Positions 45,595 through 57,925 are shown, numbered from the stretch's first letter. The stretch is 64,000 nt of DNA from Rapana venosa (GCA_028751875.1 CM054165.1:23616670-23680669); one strand, 5' to 3'. Notes: generated from the letters alone by a model not told the origin. A program made the numbers and translations.

Positions 45595-46255
45595 ATTGGG
45601 AAGTCAGTGTCTGATGGGGAAGTCAGTATTTATGGAGAAGTCGGTGTTTTATGGAGAAGTCGGCGTTTTATGGGGAAGTCAGTGTGTTATGGGGAAGTCA
45701 GTGTGTTATGGGGAAGTCAGTGTGTTATGGGGAAGTCAGTGTCTTATGGGGAAGTCAGTGTCTTGTGGGGAAGTCAGTGTGTTATGGGGAAGTCAGTGTC
45801 TTATGGGGAAGTCAGTGTCTTATGAGGAAGTCAGTGTCTTATGAGGAAGTCAGTGTCTTATGAGGAAATCAGTGTCTTATGGGGAAGTCAGTGTGTTGTG
45901 GGGAAGTCAGTGTCTTGTGGGGAAGTCAGTGTGTTATGGGGAAGTCAGTGTGTTATGGGGAAGTCGGTGTGTTATGGGGAAGTCGGTGTGTTATGGGGAA
46001 GTCGGTGTGTTATGGGGAAGTCGGTGTGTTATGGGGAAGTCAGTGTGTTATGGGGAAGTCGGTGTGTTATGGGGAAGTCGGTGTGTTATGGGGAAGTCAG
46101 TGTGTTATGGGGAAGTCAGTGTGTTATGGGGAAGTCAGTGTGTTATGGGGAAGTCAGTGTGTTATGGGGAAGTCAGTGTCTTATGGGGAAGTCAGTGTCT
46201 TATGGGGAAGTCAGTGTCTTATGGGGAAGTCAGCGGCTGATGGGGAAGTCAGACT
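45595..46255. repeat. 19-bp minisatellite, ~35 copies
   Basis: Unit GTGTTATGGGGAAGTCAGT with few variants (TGTCTTATG, AGTCGGTGT). As 19 is not a multiple of three, each frame gives the same 19-residue cycle (MGKSVCYGEVSVLWGSQCV), and all three plus frames stay open. I regard it as non-coding. Confidence 0.97.
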
Positions 46256-46933
46256 GACAGATGCCATTCCTGCCCAGGTCACGGGGTCCATGCCTGGCAC
46301 AGCTGGCTTGCTCCTCTCTGAAAAGCGGATGGTTTTTCATGTGGACTTTGAGTCTGACCATGAACTGCCCAGCACTCTCCCTCCAGGGATAACATGCACG
46401 ATGGAGCCCTCAATCTTCTTAGAGTCGTCATTAGTAAGTGTTTTGTAGTTTCTGTCCGACAAAGACAAATCTAGACACTGAGTGCTGGGTCCTGGTCAGC
46501 AATTGCAGCACACATTTTCCGGCATCCTGTCCTGCGCCCATCTAGTTCCTGAGGTCTATAGACATTGCGATACAGGGCAGTTACAGTTGTTAGACTGCAG
46601 CTGTCCAGGCTGACTTAAGTACTCAGACAAAAGCACGTTCGAAGAAATTATCCGACTGCACTCAATCTACCCAACGGATATGTGATCGCAGTGATGCTGT
46701 TTCCTCAATATTGCAGTCTGGACTGACGGCAACAGTACGGAAAATAACGGGATATAATGAATGATTAAGCATAAACAAACGACACTGCTGTTTAAATGCA
46801 TAAGAAATCCCTTATAGCTGATAAGCGTAAAAATGAAAAATGTTCAGAATGAGGCAGAATTTCCAGTAATAATAATCATCATCATCATCATAACGATAGC
46901 GGTAATAACCCTAATAACACTAATACAAAGCGG

Positions 46934-46974
<41 letters not shown>

Positions 46975-47084
46975 ACCAAGAATTCCACTATGCTCGCATC
47001 ATATGCTCCAACACCAAAAAGTTCTCAATGGCACAGGAATACCAAACACGTATGCACGCGTACACATGCGCATGCACACACACA

Positions 47085-47151
<67 letters not shown>

Positions 47152-47459
47152 ACTTTTGTCTAACTCACAGTCTGACACACATATTTGCAGGAACCAACCC
47201 AAGCTAATCTTTTGATTTTATAGCCCCGCCAACCACAGAGGCCATATCAAGCCTGTCGTCTGGCAAATTTTAAATCTCAAATTAAAGCTGTGCAGCTATG
47301 TACATATTAAAACGGTATAAAACCAACTCTACCGTCGTTCCTTGTATCAATGCCCTGTAAGAGTCAACCCAGGACGGGCACCACATTATGGCAGAAGCCA
47401 CTTTAGCCACACATAAAGTGAGATAAAACAAAAGCCAGATTCCTGAAAAGAACCTGGTT
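46256..47459. other. Unassigned, with (ATC)n, (TA)n and (CA)n
   Basis: Simple repeats at 46870-46890, 46935-46975 and 47077-47148. The rest shows no recognisable gene. Confidence 0.5.
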
Positions 47460-48514
47460 CTTACTTTCTGACTCCTTCACTCATATCAGACGGGAAAAGC
47501 CCGAATCTCTCAGAAGTTACCAATGTTGTCTGGTGGAACAGCACAAACAGGGATCGCTAGAGAGACTGCAGTGAAGTGCTTGCGCCTGATATACCGGACA
47601 TCTTGACACTCCAGAAGCAGATGCCTGATGGTTACTCACACATCACAAGTCACACCATGGGGGATAGGAGAATGACCAGTGTGTATGCTGGTGAGCACTG
47701 CTGTTGCCATTTGGTTTTGGGCACAGAGGGAGGACTTCCTTCAGGTGAGGGTGAATCTGGAAAAGTTTATTGTGTCTGAGCGTTCCATTCCTCTTGCCAG
47801 AGGGACTGCGTGCAATGTTCGCTTTTAGGTTTCAGATCTGTGGATGTATGGCAGGGGAGACTTAGATCTCCTTCCCCCTGGCACACCAGGTGAGTCAGTC
47901 AACCATTTCATTGTCACAAATTCCCACGTGCCCCGTGATCCATACCAAAACAACATTACATCCATCCCATCCCAAGGATGTATACAGTTCGTAGAACTCT
48001 TGAAGCTTAGGATGATTTATGTTAATGCAAGCAACAGCCATAGCTGAGAGCGAATCTGCTCACACCAAGAAACCTTTCTCTCCAGATCCCTTAATCAGTT
48101 CTAGGGACAAAACAAGAGCACTGGGTTTGGCAGCATACACAGAGCGCTCAGCAAGTGCAGATTCCTTGATGGTGGGACAAACAGGCGGCGCAGACCCTCC
48201 CCTTCTCAGACTTGGGTCCGCCAGTGAAAACGATTGTGTAGGATGGATAAAACTGACATAGTTATTGGAGAAAGACCTCGTAAACTGTCAAACTAGTGAC
48301 ATACTTCTTATTAGCAGCAAGATCAAATTGAACAAGCAGGGTTTACGCCATCCACATAGGTCTCTTAGGGGAACCTGGAGAAGTAGCAGAAAACATTCAC
48401 ATTGATACCCACCTCTTGGAGATTAGGAAGGATCCAAATCCCCAGAGGAGGATGGCAGAAGATTTCTTGAACTTCGCCTTAAACCAGAAGTTGAGAACAC
48501 AGTATAAGCAGGGT
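47460..48514 (-). mobile_element. Jockey/I-like LINE, 3' part: RNase H, decayed
   Basis: On the minus strand: NPAYTVFNFWFKAKFKKSS at the right edge, then LISKRWVSM. A degraded RNase H follows (VFTGGPKSEKG in place of VFTDGSK, then a SALAERSVYAAKPSALVLSL-like block, ADSLSAMAVACIN, WITGHVGICDNEMVD), then a TIRHLLLEC-type tail. Many stops and frame changes. It is the continuation of the reverse transcriptase at 49431-50510, split by an RTE-like insertion. Confidence 0.7.
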
Positions 48515-49430
48515 TCATCATCATCATCAGACCCGTGACCTTGGCGGTCGTGGGGGAGACATGAAAGACGATGCCGTGGTAAGCCTCCTCCATCCATCTC
48601 GGTCCTCGGCTCTGCGCAGTAGTGCCGAGTCATTCATCCTGGTCCATTCTCTGATGTTGTCCATCCATGACTTGTTCTGTCTTCCCCTCCTTCTGCCACC
48701 TTCGAGTGTTCCCTGCAGTACTGTTTTGGGCAGAGTGTTGTGGCGGGTGACGTGGCCGAACCATGTCAGCTTTTTCTTCTTGACGATGGTGAGAAGGGGT
48801 TCCTGTGGACCTGCCAGCCGTGTTATTTGACTCTTGACAAATTCGTTGGTCTTTCGTTCTCTCCAGGATATGCCCAGTAGTTTTCTATGGCATTTTGTTT
48901 CGAATGACTGGATTCGCTTTGCTGTTTCAGCAGTCAATGTCCAGGTTTCACTTCCGTACAGCAGGATCGACTGAATTAGGGCTTTGTAGAGCTTTAGTTT
49001 GATTGGGAAACTGATCTCTTTACTTTTCCATATGGTGGTGAGTTTTGTCATGGAAGATGTTGCCATGGCTATTCTGACTTTGATTTCTGTCGTCGATCGC
49101 CCGTCCTTTGTGAGTGTAGCGCCGAGGTATTTAAAAGCGTCTACCTCCTCCAGTTGTTGGCCGTTCATGTAAATTTTAGCGGTGGCATTGCTCGTGCTGT
49201 TCACAAGTACTTTACTTTTCTCCGAGCTCACCTCCATCCCATATGCTCCAGCTCTGTTCTCAAGTCTGGTCGTAAGATCTTGCAGCTCTGTGTTACTTTC
49301 GCCCATGAGGTCAATGTCATCGGCAAACCGTAAGTTGTTGAGGGGTCTGCCGCCAATGGAGATGGTAGGGTGGAAGTCATGGAGGGTCTCTCTCATGATG
49401 TTTTCCAAGAACAGATTGAACAGGACTGTA
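48515..49430 (-). mobile_element. RTE-like LINE fragment nested in a Jockey-like LINE
   Basis: Open minus-strand frame of 293 codons. It reads MENIMRETLHDFHPTISIGG, RPLNNLRFADDIDLM (motif C, FADD), AGAYGMEVSSEKSKVLVNST, DAFKYLGATLTKDGRSTTEI, SILLYGSETWTLTAETAKRI, KLTWFGHVTRHNTLPKTVLQ and GTLEGGRRRGRQNKSWMDNI. 5'-truncated before motif B (left-over LFNLFLENIM). The 3' end is an (ATG)n tail at 48515-48529, as expected for RTE elements. Well preserved, so fairly recent. Confidence 0.9.
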
Positions 49431-50510
49431 CTCCAAATACAGCTTCATATAAAAGTTCACTGTCAGCTTCAGACGGCAGTTCTTCAAAGAGGGTTCTCCT
49501 GCTTCTACATATACACTATAAACAGTTGTAGTTCGAAATGCTCCCAAACAGATTCTGAGCCCCTGGGGGTAAATGGCATCCAGACATTTCAGGTATGAAG
49601 GCCTTGCCGATCCGTAAACCTGGCAGTTGTAGTCCAACTTGGAGCACACAAGCACCCTGTACAGATGCATCATTGTCTTTTGGTCCACTCCTCAGTCGGT
49701 ATAAGCGATCACCCGCAGAAGGTTCAGGGATTTCTGAATGGACCTTCTCAGGTGTTGAGTTTGACTTTTGAAATTCAGCCTCTGGTTGAAATGATCCCTA
49801 AGAATTTGGCCTCAGTTACTCCTGTTGATGGTGGATTTTACCAGGTGAATTATGGGTTCAAGGAAGTGTTTTCTGAACTTGTTATTGAAGTGGATACACT
49901 TCATTTCTGTGGTAGAAAACTTAAATTTGTTGTCCTCCATCCATTCCTGCTCCTTATTAACATTACCCCTACGTGAAGGGAGAGAACCCCCTTTTTTCCA
50001 GTACACGAGCACTGTGCACATTTGTATGCTACCATAACCCAGTAGTGGGTGATATGGAGGGAGGGGTTAGTAGATGGTTGGTTACCCTGTAGCGGGTTAC
50101 CCATAGGGGAAAGGTAAACACAAAGTTGTAACTGTCTCTGAACTCCCACAAAAGCACTATCCGTAGCATAGATAGCAAAGTCGTCCACAAAATGGAGTAT
50201 TCCACACCCTGATGGACCGATTTGATGATGATGGACCGATTTGATGATGTTGGACCGATTTGATGATGTTGTTTATTTTTACACTGAAGAGAGTGGGAGA
50301 CAGGATGCTCCCCTGAAGGACCCCCATCTCCTGCTCAAAGATGTCAGAGAGCACAGACCCAACCTGCACCTCAAACCATCTCTTTGCCAAAAAGTTTTCA
50401 AAAAATAATGGCAGGTGACAACAAAACCCATGATCACGCAGGTCTGACATGATGTCGTATCTCCAAGCAATATCATATGCCTTTTCTTAATCCAAAAAAG
50501 ATGAAGACCT
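49431..50510 (-). mobile_element. Jockey/I-like LINE, reverse transcriptase part, decayed
   Basis: Minus strand, from high to low coordinate: KAYDIAWRYDIMSDLRDHGF (motif A region), FLAKRWFEVQVGSVLSDIFE, QEMGVLQGSILSPTLFSVKI (motif B), MDDFAIYATDSAFVGVQRQL (motif C), then a thumb region MHLYRVLVCSKLDYNCQVYG, LDAIYPQGLRICLGAFRTTT and VYVEAGEPSL. Three 21-bp repeats (TTGGACCGATTTGATGATG) have expanded at 50215-50275 within the coding part. Inactive. Confidence 0.85.
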
Positions 50511-50869
50511 GCTGCTTATCAATGAACGCATTACAGAGGGTAACCAAATAGGAAATAAAGGCACAAATAATACACATAGAGACATTATGGCACAGAGCAG
50601 TTTTCATTGATACGATATGTGTAATTTGACAATAAGATATAGGGAAGATGTTGCACATGTGTTCTATCATGGAGACCACCTGGTACAGTTTGGGACCAAC
50701 ACATTTTAACAGGCTATATAGTCACAACAACACATTTGCTAGTGTGTTCTGATTCTCTATCAAGCTCTCTGACACACGAGCAAGTTCCAACAAACATGAC
50801 CTGAGTTTTTTCAGTACACAATTGTGGACTTGTACCCCCCCCCCCAAAAAAAAAAAAAAAAAAAGTTAG
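50511..50869. other. Unassigned, poly-C/poly-A at 50837-50863
   Basis: Flank of the LINE. Nothing recognised apart from the homopolymer tract. Confidence 0.4.
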
Positions 50870-51480
50870 GGTAGCATACTCTCACCTATCTCATTTAACA
50901 TCTTTCTTGAAAGGATCATGCAACAGACTCACCTATAGTGCTACGCCACAATATTACTTAGTGGTAGATCCATTTACAATCTGTGGTTTGCTGAGGAATT
51001 TGATCTCCTTGGAGGTGGTAACAACTGACTCTAAGAACTTATAAACAAACTAGAACATCTAGCCGGTGTTTCTTGTATAGACATCAGTGCAGAGAAAAGC
51101 AAAGTCATGTCTGATCATGTTTCATTGAGCACTGACTAGAAACACAACACAAAACAGGACCAGTTAAACTTTCTGTTGATGAGTCATATAGTGGAGTAAG
51201 TAAAGTGAAAGATATGAGTCCACTAGAAGTGTTTGATAAAAAGACAGGATTATACCAGAGAACATGGAAGAAATTAAAGGCCTCTTTAGCGAACATGTTC
51301 TCTACTTTGAAGCATGGTTGTGCTAACCGGGTTGATACCTAGCACAGGTTTCACAGCACAGAACGCAGAGAATGTGGTGTGAATAGGACGTAAAAGATAA
51401 TCAACACATTGGGAATATCAAAAACTTCCCAACATTTTCATTGCAAACAAGGCAGCCTATGGCCCACCCTTTACTAGGAA
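50870..51480 (+). mobile_element. RTE-like LINE reverse transcriptase, heavily decayed
   Basis: Plus strand: SPISFNIFLERIMQQTHL, IYNLWFAEEFDLLGGGNN (motif C with FAEE for FADD), then CIDISAEKSKVM. The frame is interrupted by many stops. It matches the 48515-49430 family in block order. Confidence 0.65.
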
Positions 51481-51529
51481 AGTGCATCTGACAAGATTTT
51501 GACCTGGATGCAGTTTATTGACCTGACTA

Positions 51530-51938
51530 AAGCATTTTTATGTTCCTTGGCTAGAGCTCTGAGGTTCACTAGTGGTGCTATTTTTGTGTATGCATCCAGT
51601 TTCCCCCACTATTTACGTAACTGTATTCCGACTTCAGGGATGATGTCTAAACACAACACCTCTTGTGCATGCTGGGTTTTTTTTCTGTCATCCATTTCTT
51701 CTGGCACACAGATGCCTTCTCTTCCCAAAGGCGGAACAGGTTTTAACGCATAAACAAGATGTTCTTGGTGTTTGAACACGGGCCTCATTTTTTAGTCTAA
51801 TCCAAAGGAATTTGACATTCAAGTCGCTTTTTTCCCCGTAAAACTGGGAAGAAAAAGCGAGGCTAGGAATTCAACTCAGAACCTACTGGTTTACTTGTTG
51901 ACAGGCTAACATCTTCACCGTCCTGCCACCCTCCTTGT
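51530..51938 (-). mobile_element. SINE family C (head type 2, long variant)
   Basis: Minus-strand head GGTGGCAGGACGGTGAAGAT, AACAAGTAAACCAGTAGGTT, core piece TTGGATTAGACTAAAAAATG, CAGTTTTACGGGGAAAAAAG and GAAGTCGGAATACAGTTACG. Strongly diverged, an old copy. Confidence 0.8.
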
Positions 51939-53160
51939 CAACCAATGCAATTAATGTGGTTTTCAGCAAAACACTTTGAACTATCATGGCGAAGCTTGAA
52001 TGACATAGCAGACTTGTCAACCTGACTCTTCTCTTTATGATAACAAGATGAATTCCATGCTCTTTTAATGAATAACTTCTGATCCACTTGTGATCATCAG
52101 CATCAAGCAGGAACGTTTACTGTTCAATTACTTGCTTACAGACATATTCACCCAGGCTTTCAGGGACCTTGAGCATGGACTGTATCCAAGTAGAAGTCAT
52201 ACAGGTCACTCTTCCGTCTTTGGGAGCGAAATGCCGAGACTGGAGCATGTCTTGCTGAGGGTGATGACATACTGGTGTAGCACAAAGTATTTGACAAGTT
52301 TGTTAAATCCTCTTTGACCTCATTATCAGCAAAGGCTTCTTGGGTATGTTGTGAAGAGATAAGCACGAACTTCATTGTAATTATTCCATTATCCTCGATA
52401 TAAAAGAATAAATAAATAAATAAAATGAATAAAGTCATTTGCCTAGACACCAGAGTTGCTTCATCATATAGTCGTTAAATCAAACTTGAAAGGCAATTTG
52501 GCCTTTAGGCACCCCAAATCTCAGTTTACAAGTTAAAAACAAGGTACAAGGAGGAATAAAACTCAGCAGCATAACGGCTTTCAGACATAAATGTGACCCA
52601 GTCCTCCTTAGAATATAAGAAGTCAAAGGTTGAGTCATTTGCCGGAAGGAATTTTCTCTGAAGGACTTCATCCATCCACCTTTTCCCAGAGTTTCTTTCT
52701 TCTGACACCCAACTTGGCCATTGACCTCCAGGAATAGTTTGGGGTCATCTAATAAAACCACATAACACTAGGAAAGATGCTTTTAGTGGAATGGCTTCCT
52801 ATCCCACCTCTCTTCAACTTGCTATAAAGAAAGATGCTCTCGGAAGTTATCCAAAGGGTGAAGGGAGCAAAATTCAAATAAGATAAGTCTGTCCAGAGCA
52901 TTATCAATACTGAACATCAATGGGAAAATGTTAGTTGTCATGACAACGCCCTGAGGTACATCATAGACAATTAACATTTGGATGTCTAAATCCAGGAGAA
53001 GGCATCCTCGGAGTATCTGGGTGTATAGGACAATGCACAGTAATTCGGGATATATGCAGTATCCAACTAGTGAAACTAGATAAGGAACATTGCTGTGAAT
53101 TATTTTGCTCTGGCAAAGTTGTATGGGCCAGTCCAATACAAGATGGTTCAGCTAACACTC
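51939..53160. other. Unassigned, with possible LINE remnants
   Basis: A SINE C tail piece (TTCCATTATCCTCGATATAA) is at 52383-52430. Minus-strand frames at 52526-52761 and 52822-53158 have a protein-like composition, and 52960-53000 reads MLIVYDVPQGVVMTTNIFPL, vaguely like motif B of a LINE reverse transcriptase. Too decayed to call. Confidence 0.35.
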
Positions 53161-53174
53161 AAAATATATCAAAA

Positions 53175-53195
53175 GTCTACTACTACTACTACTAT

Positions 53196-53252
<57 letters not shown>

Positions 53253-53255
53253 CAA
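53175..53255. repeat. (CTA)n/(CCA)n microsatellite
   Basis: CTA triplets followed by CCA triplets. Confidence 0.95.
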
Positions 53256-53535
53256 TAATTATAAAAAGAATGATAATGCTGACGATAAACAAAGTAATAA
53301 ATAATCACTTTCATAAAGCATGATTCCTTAGTGATAGAGGCTCAAAAGGCATCAGGTGTGCATACATACACACATATATAATGAAGATTTACAAATATAT
53401 ACAACATCAACACAGAGCATTCCACTCCGAGTTGATAGATTAGATTTAAACCTTTCCAGATAAGGGACGCTTTAAGATTTGAAAGAGTGCAATGTTTGAG
53501 TATTTCTTAAAAAAGGTGAAAGAGCCACACAACAA

Positions 53536-53831
53536 GATCTTTCACTAAATAATTTAGGTTGGTTTACTGAGGAACACACGCCAGTTTTTAGCACTAAATT
53601 TGTGATTGCAAGAGGGCTGCTAGATATGACGGAGATCTTTCACTTAATAATTTAGGCTGGTTTACTGAGGAACACACGCCAGTTTTTAGCACTAAATTTG
53701 TGATTGCAAGAGGGCTGCTAGATATGACGGAGATCTTTCACTTAATAATTTAGGTTGGTTTACTGAGGAACACACGCCAGTTTTTAGCACTAAATTTGTG
53801 ATTGCAAGAGGGCTGCTAGATATGACGGAGA
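53536..53831. repeat. 98-bp tandem repeat, 3 copies
   Basis: Copies begin at 53536, 53634 and 53732 (GATCTTTCAC) and contain TTACTGAGGAACACACGCCA and GATTGCAAGAGGGCTGCTAG. Almost identical, so recent. Confidence 0.95.
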
Positions 53832-55750
53832 GAAGCAAAATGCATTTCCAAACTTCCTTCTAAAAGATTCTGTCCAGGAAAGGGGGGAAAATGTTAAGGG
53901 GTCACAAACAAAATGGACATCGGTGACCAAAGCATACACTTGTTGAAGTGTAATGGAAAGAAAAATCGTCTCAAAACATTTTGTCTGTTGTATGTCAATA
54001 AAAAATGGGATGTTAGTCCATTTTCTAGCATTTTGTGTATTTTTTAAATTATTTGTACTTTGTGTTAAATTCTATTAATGTTTAGAAAATGTTAATAGGG
54101 AAGGAAGAAGGCATAGCGATCTACACATGTTTGTTGGGTCACTTCCTGTGAAACTTTGAGAGAGTTGACGGTTCCAGTTGACCATGAGAGAGCAAAGACA
54201 CATCCATAGTTTGTCTAGAGGCAGCATATGCTGCCCAACCTAATTATTGCGTTAAATCGTGTTCTTTGTTTGGCAAGTGTAAATCCTTATTACTTGTGCT
54301 TTGATTATTGTGGCTGGTTTGTTGATTATTTTTGACTATACCATCTTGAGAGTAATATGATCATTTGGAGGAAAGTATTTTTTAAGTAGCCTATCTAGGT
54401 CAAAGCAAGTTAAAATGTCATGATTATAAATACATGTATATTGATGATTCAGGCATTTCCTGTGCTATGAAATTTTATGGTGTTGATCCAAACCCACCCT
54501 TTTCACTTGTAAGGAAACAATTTACACATTGTGTATTGGGTTTGTGGCTAGTGGTGTTAAGAGTCCTAAATATCTTACATAAAGGTCAGAGATTTAAAAA
54601 CATGGTGGCGCTCATTGCCACACCTGATGATGGCTGATAGCAATGATTGTCAGTGTTAGGTTATGTGTCTTTTAGTGCCGATTTGTCTTGTGAGTGAATA
54701 GTGATTTATTGGAGCATTAATTTTCATGCAGATCATTTTAATGTACATGTTGTTCTTCTTGTGAGTGAGGTATGAACTTTGAAGACATGTGTTCCAGTGA
54801 ATGACAAATGGGTTTCCCAAATAGAAATATTTTTATGACTTTACTCCTCTTATTGAAGCAAAGAGTAAATACATAAAAGGGTTGTTGTAGACAGGTTGTG
54901 GTTATAACAAGGCATTGCATTTAACTGCAAGTTGTCAAGTTAAGTAGTTGTACAAGACAGAACCTGGGTAAAATGTCTTACTACCCCTAGTTGGGTAAAT
55001 TGTGCGCGAGATTGTTATGCATATAGGCTGGGGATTTTGTGCACCCCATCAGTCTTACAGAGGCTCTGTACACAGGGTACATGATCAGAAAGTGTTCAAG
55101 AGAAATGTAACACTCTGTGAGGGAAGTTCTTGTCCTGCCACTAATGAACAAAAGTTCCAGTTGTCAAAAGCTTTTGAGAATGGCCGAAGAATCCACCACT
55201 AATTTAGTTATTGCACTATGTTATCCACAGTGGGTGTTTTAGTCCCCTTCACATTAGTATAGTTGTGTGTGTTTGATGGTATGTTGGTTAAAATTGGGAT
55301 ATTTTACTATAGCCATGGTTAATTGATTATGAAGTGAAATTTTAGGTATGTGAAACATAGGAAAGTCATGAATTCTTCACTGTCTTATTTCATTATTCAG
55401 AATGTGCTTTTATCTTGTAATACCTGCAAATTGTCTGCATTTTGAATTGTGTGAAGAGAGCACGAAACGTTGTGTCAAACGTTGTGACAAGTGTTGTTAC
55501 CAACACTGTGTCAAGTGCTGCCACATCTGTTTGTGACTCCAGTTGTTGATTTGTGAGCATTGTGTTATTGTCTATACCACAAGAATAATTTCATTTACAC
55601 CAATGAAGTAATTTCAAAATTATAACATCAAAATTAATAACACTTCCAATTGCCATTTCTAATTTTGTCCTATTGTTTTATAAGAAAGCAATCAAACCTA
55701 ATCTTTTTATGAACCCAGTGAGAGAATAGAGAGCCTGGGTTACATAAAAA
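53832..55750 (+). other. Unassigned; may contain a degraded LTR
   Basis: AT-rich sequence with no coding signal. It ends GGGTTACATAAAAA just before a primer-binding-site-like motif, so its right part could be a long terminal repeat. No second LTR copy is in the window and the left LTR boundary cannot be placed. Confidence 0.3.
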
Positions 55751-55768
55751 TGGCGCCCAATGAGGAAC
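55751..55768 (+). promoter_or_regulatory. Candidate LTR-element primer binding site
   Basis: TGGCGCCCAATGAGGAAC. The first ten bases are the standard complement of the 3' end of a tRNA-Lys-type primer. The last eight are diverged. Confidence 0.45.
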
Positions 55769-55830
55769 AAAACTGTTTAAAAGGGCTAGTGGTGGTGTAG
55801 ACATTCAGCTTCTTGAGAACAACAGAACAC

Positions 55831-55935
55831 ATGGAAACTGACAAAGCCAAAGACGATGACAAAATTGCCAAGCAACGACACATGTTTCAAGAGGCCATGG
55901 CAAAGTTGCAAAAACAAACAAACGCAACCCAATAA
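55831..55935 (+). pseudogene. Possible gag start, truncated
   Basis: ATG followed by 33 codons, METDKAKDDDKIAKQRHMFQ and so on, to a TAA at 55933-55935. It lies 62 bp after the primer-binding-site-like motif, the place where gag starts in LTR retrotransposons. The frame ends where a minus-strand LINE tail begins. No conserved gag domain is long enough to be recognised. Confidence 0.3.
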
Positions 55936-56265
55936 CAATAATAATAAATGGAATTTATATAGCGCTGAATCTTGTAAAAACAAAAAAATCGAAGCGCTTG
56001 CACTCAAATCATTTACACGCATGCAACTCTCCTTAAACATAATAAACAACATATTTCAAATCCATGCGCGTGCACGCACGTACGCATGCACGCACACAAA
56101 CACACACACTCGCAAACACACTTAGGAGGTGAAGGACGCTGTTGAAAATTAGGGACAGATATGAGGGGAAAGTCTCAGGTAGAAAAGAAGCGTGTTTTGA
56201 GGCTGGATTTGAAGGTGTCAAAGGAATGCTTCTGGCGAAGTGAAACAGCTGTGGTAAGAATTGGA
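55936..56265 (-). mobile_element. CR1/L2-like LINE 3' end
   Basis: (AAT)n, TGGAATTTATATAGCGCTGA tail, a GC/CA-rich 3' UTR microsatellite at 56060-56120, and a short coding piece (SNPASKHASFLPETFPSYLS). Confidence 0.8.
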
Positions 56266-56521
56266 CAAAATACAGAGAGCAACAGAAGACCGCCCTGGGG
56301 CAAGACCTCCTCCACAGCCTGTGACAAATGTGCCTGTCATCCCCCTACAAGTCACCAGGCTGATAACGGTCACCAGAGCCGCCCACCAGCACCAACAAGG
56401 CTTCATAGAATGAGTGCATTGGCCAGAAGGAGCTGTACTATTGTGGCTTTTAGTGATTGACATTTCTGGAATGTTTCCAAAGGTTCTGGACTGCTACACA
56501 GTATTCTAGAGAGAGAATGGG
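56266..56521. other. Unassigned sequence
   Basis: Mixed composition. A plus-strand frame to 56460 (CDKCACHPPTSHQADNGHQS) has Cys/His residues but no defined knuckle spacing. It might be the continuation of the gag-like piece. Confidence 0.25.
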
Positions 56522-56605
56522 TTACAGTATTTACAAAACTGCATGCATACGGAGACTGGGCGGTAAAGAAAGCACATGAGTAGATGTTGCATTATCCTGG
56601 AATTT
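56522..56605 (+). mobile_element. SINE family C 3' fragment
   Basis: TATTTACAAAACTGCATGCA and TTGCATTATCCTGGAATTTT. Confidence 0.55.
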
Positions 56606-56629
56606 TGGGGTTAGTTTTCCATTGCTTGG

Positions 56630-56788
56630 CTAGAGCTGCTAGGTTCACCAACGGTGAGACTTTGTGTCTGCGACTCTTTTGCCCGCCAGGAGGGCAGCCA
56701 CATTCCAACTTCAAGGTGTATGCTGGTTGTGTTCCTGTTTCTGAAACCCATGCACGATATGATCTTTAACGTGCATATACATACATAC

Positions 56789-56876
<88 letters not shown>

Positions 56877-57052
56877 GACGGTAAATAAGACACTAGCAGG
56901 TCTGCACTTGAAGTTGACCTGGGAGATAGTAAAAAAACCAAACCCAACCCATTCTTAATTCACCAGACGACGCCGAGATTCGAACCCACGACTTCATGAC
57001 CCATCGGATTGAAGTTGAACGGTCTTAACCACTCGGCTATGGCGTCCGTCAT
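56630..57052 (-). mobile_element. SINE family D, copy 2, with internal (TA)n
   Basis: tRNA-like head on the minus strand GCCATAGCCGAGTGGTTAAG, B box GGGTTCGAATCTCGG, AGTCAACTTCAAGTGCAGAC-like block. It is then interrupted by ~85 bp of TA repeats (56793-56870), with the ATTCCAACTTCAAGG block beyond. The 3655 copy has a shorter TATA stretch in the same position. Confidence 0.85.
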
Positions 57053-57925
57053 CCTCGATTTTTTCTTTTGGCTTCTCCGTTGTTCACCTTGGGTATCCGC
57101 AATCCAGCTTCGGGGATATCCTCAAAATAAAAGAATCGATACTTAAAGTAAATCAGTTTCTTCAGTGATCTGGTAATCTTTGCAGAGTCCCTGAAGTTTC
57201 TGGACTTCAGAACACTGGGGAAATGTAAAGTTTGTAACTGTTTTGGGGAGCTTCTGTCATTTCTGGAATCTTGTAAGTTGGTTTTTTTGCGGCCTCATTT
57301 GCTGTGACGATCCTGTCCTGCTGTTCCCACACCGCTTATCTCAATCTTTCCACCACAGCCATACCCAAATTCTTTATGTCGCATCCCCAGGGTCTGAAGT
57401 TTACAGGGAGCCCATCAATATCAGGCTGCCATGAGGCCACCAGCCAGAGGGGCCTTGCACTGCTGTTGGGTCACTTTGGTGGTGTTCAGTGGTGCCTGTT
57501 CTGAGCTAACATTTGCAGTACACCACTTACTCAGCCCCTACTAACCATAGTGTTAGCTCATTCGGGTAGCCAGACTGAGTGAGACGCCAGCCCTAGTCCT
57601 TCCAACGACCCTCCCCTGCGAACCTCCTAAGGCTTTGACACAAACTCACCACAAGCGCAGAAGTGCATGGGAAAACCGAATCCGAGGTCTCCATGAGAGC
57701 AGACTAAATGGGGCCACCCAACCAGAGGCAATTTTTGTGTCGCATGATGATCAATGATAATGAGGATGACATGATGCTGTTGCTATGGAAGTGCATATGC
57801 TTTGAGACTAGACTTGGCTGTACTCTACGCTTACTATAATACATCCCGGCATCACCATGGTTAAAGAGATAAAGAAACCTGCAGTATTGGTCAGGTAATT
57901 TGAGCAACACTCTCAAACTCGCATC
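57053..57925. other. Unassigned sequence
   Basis: 57400-57720 has balanced composition (GTTAGCTCATTCGGGTAGCC, GACGCCAGCCCTAGTCC) and may be an uncharacterised repeat. No second copy in the window. Confidence 0.4.
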
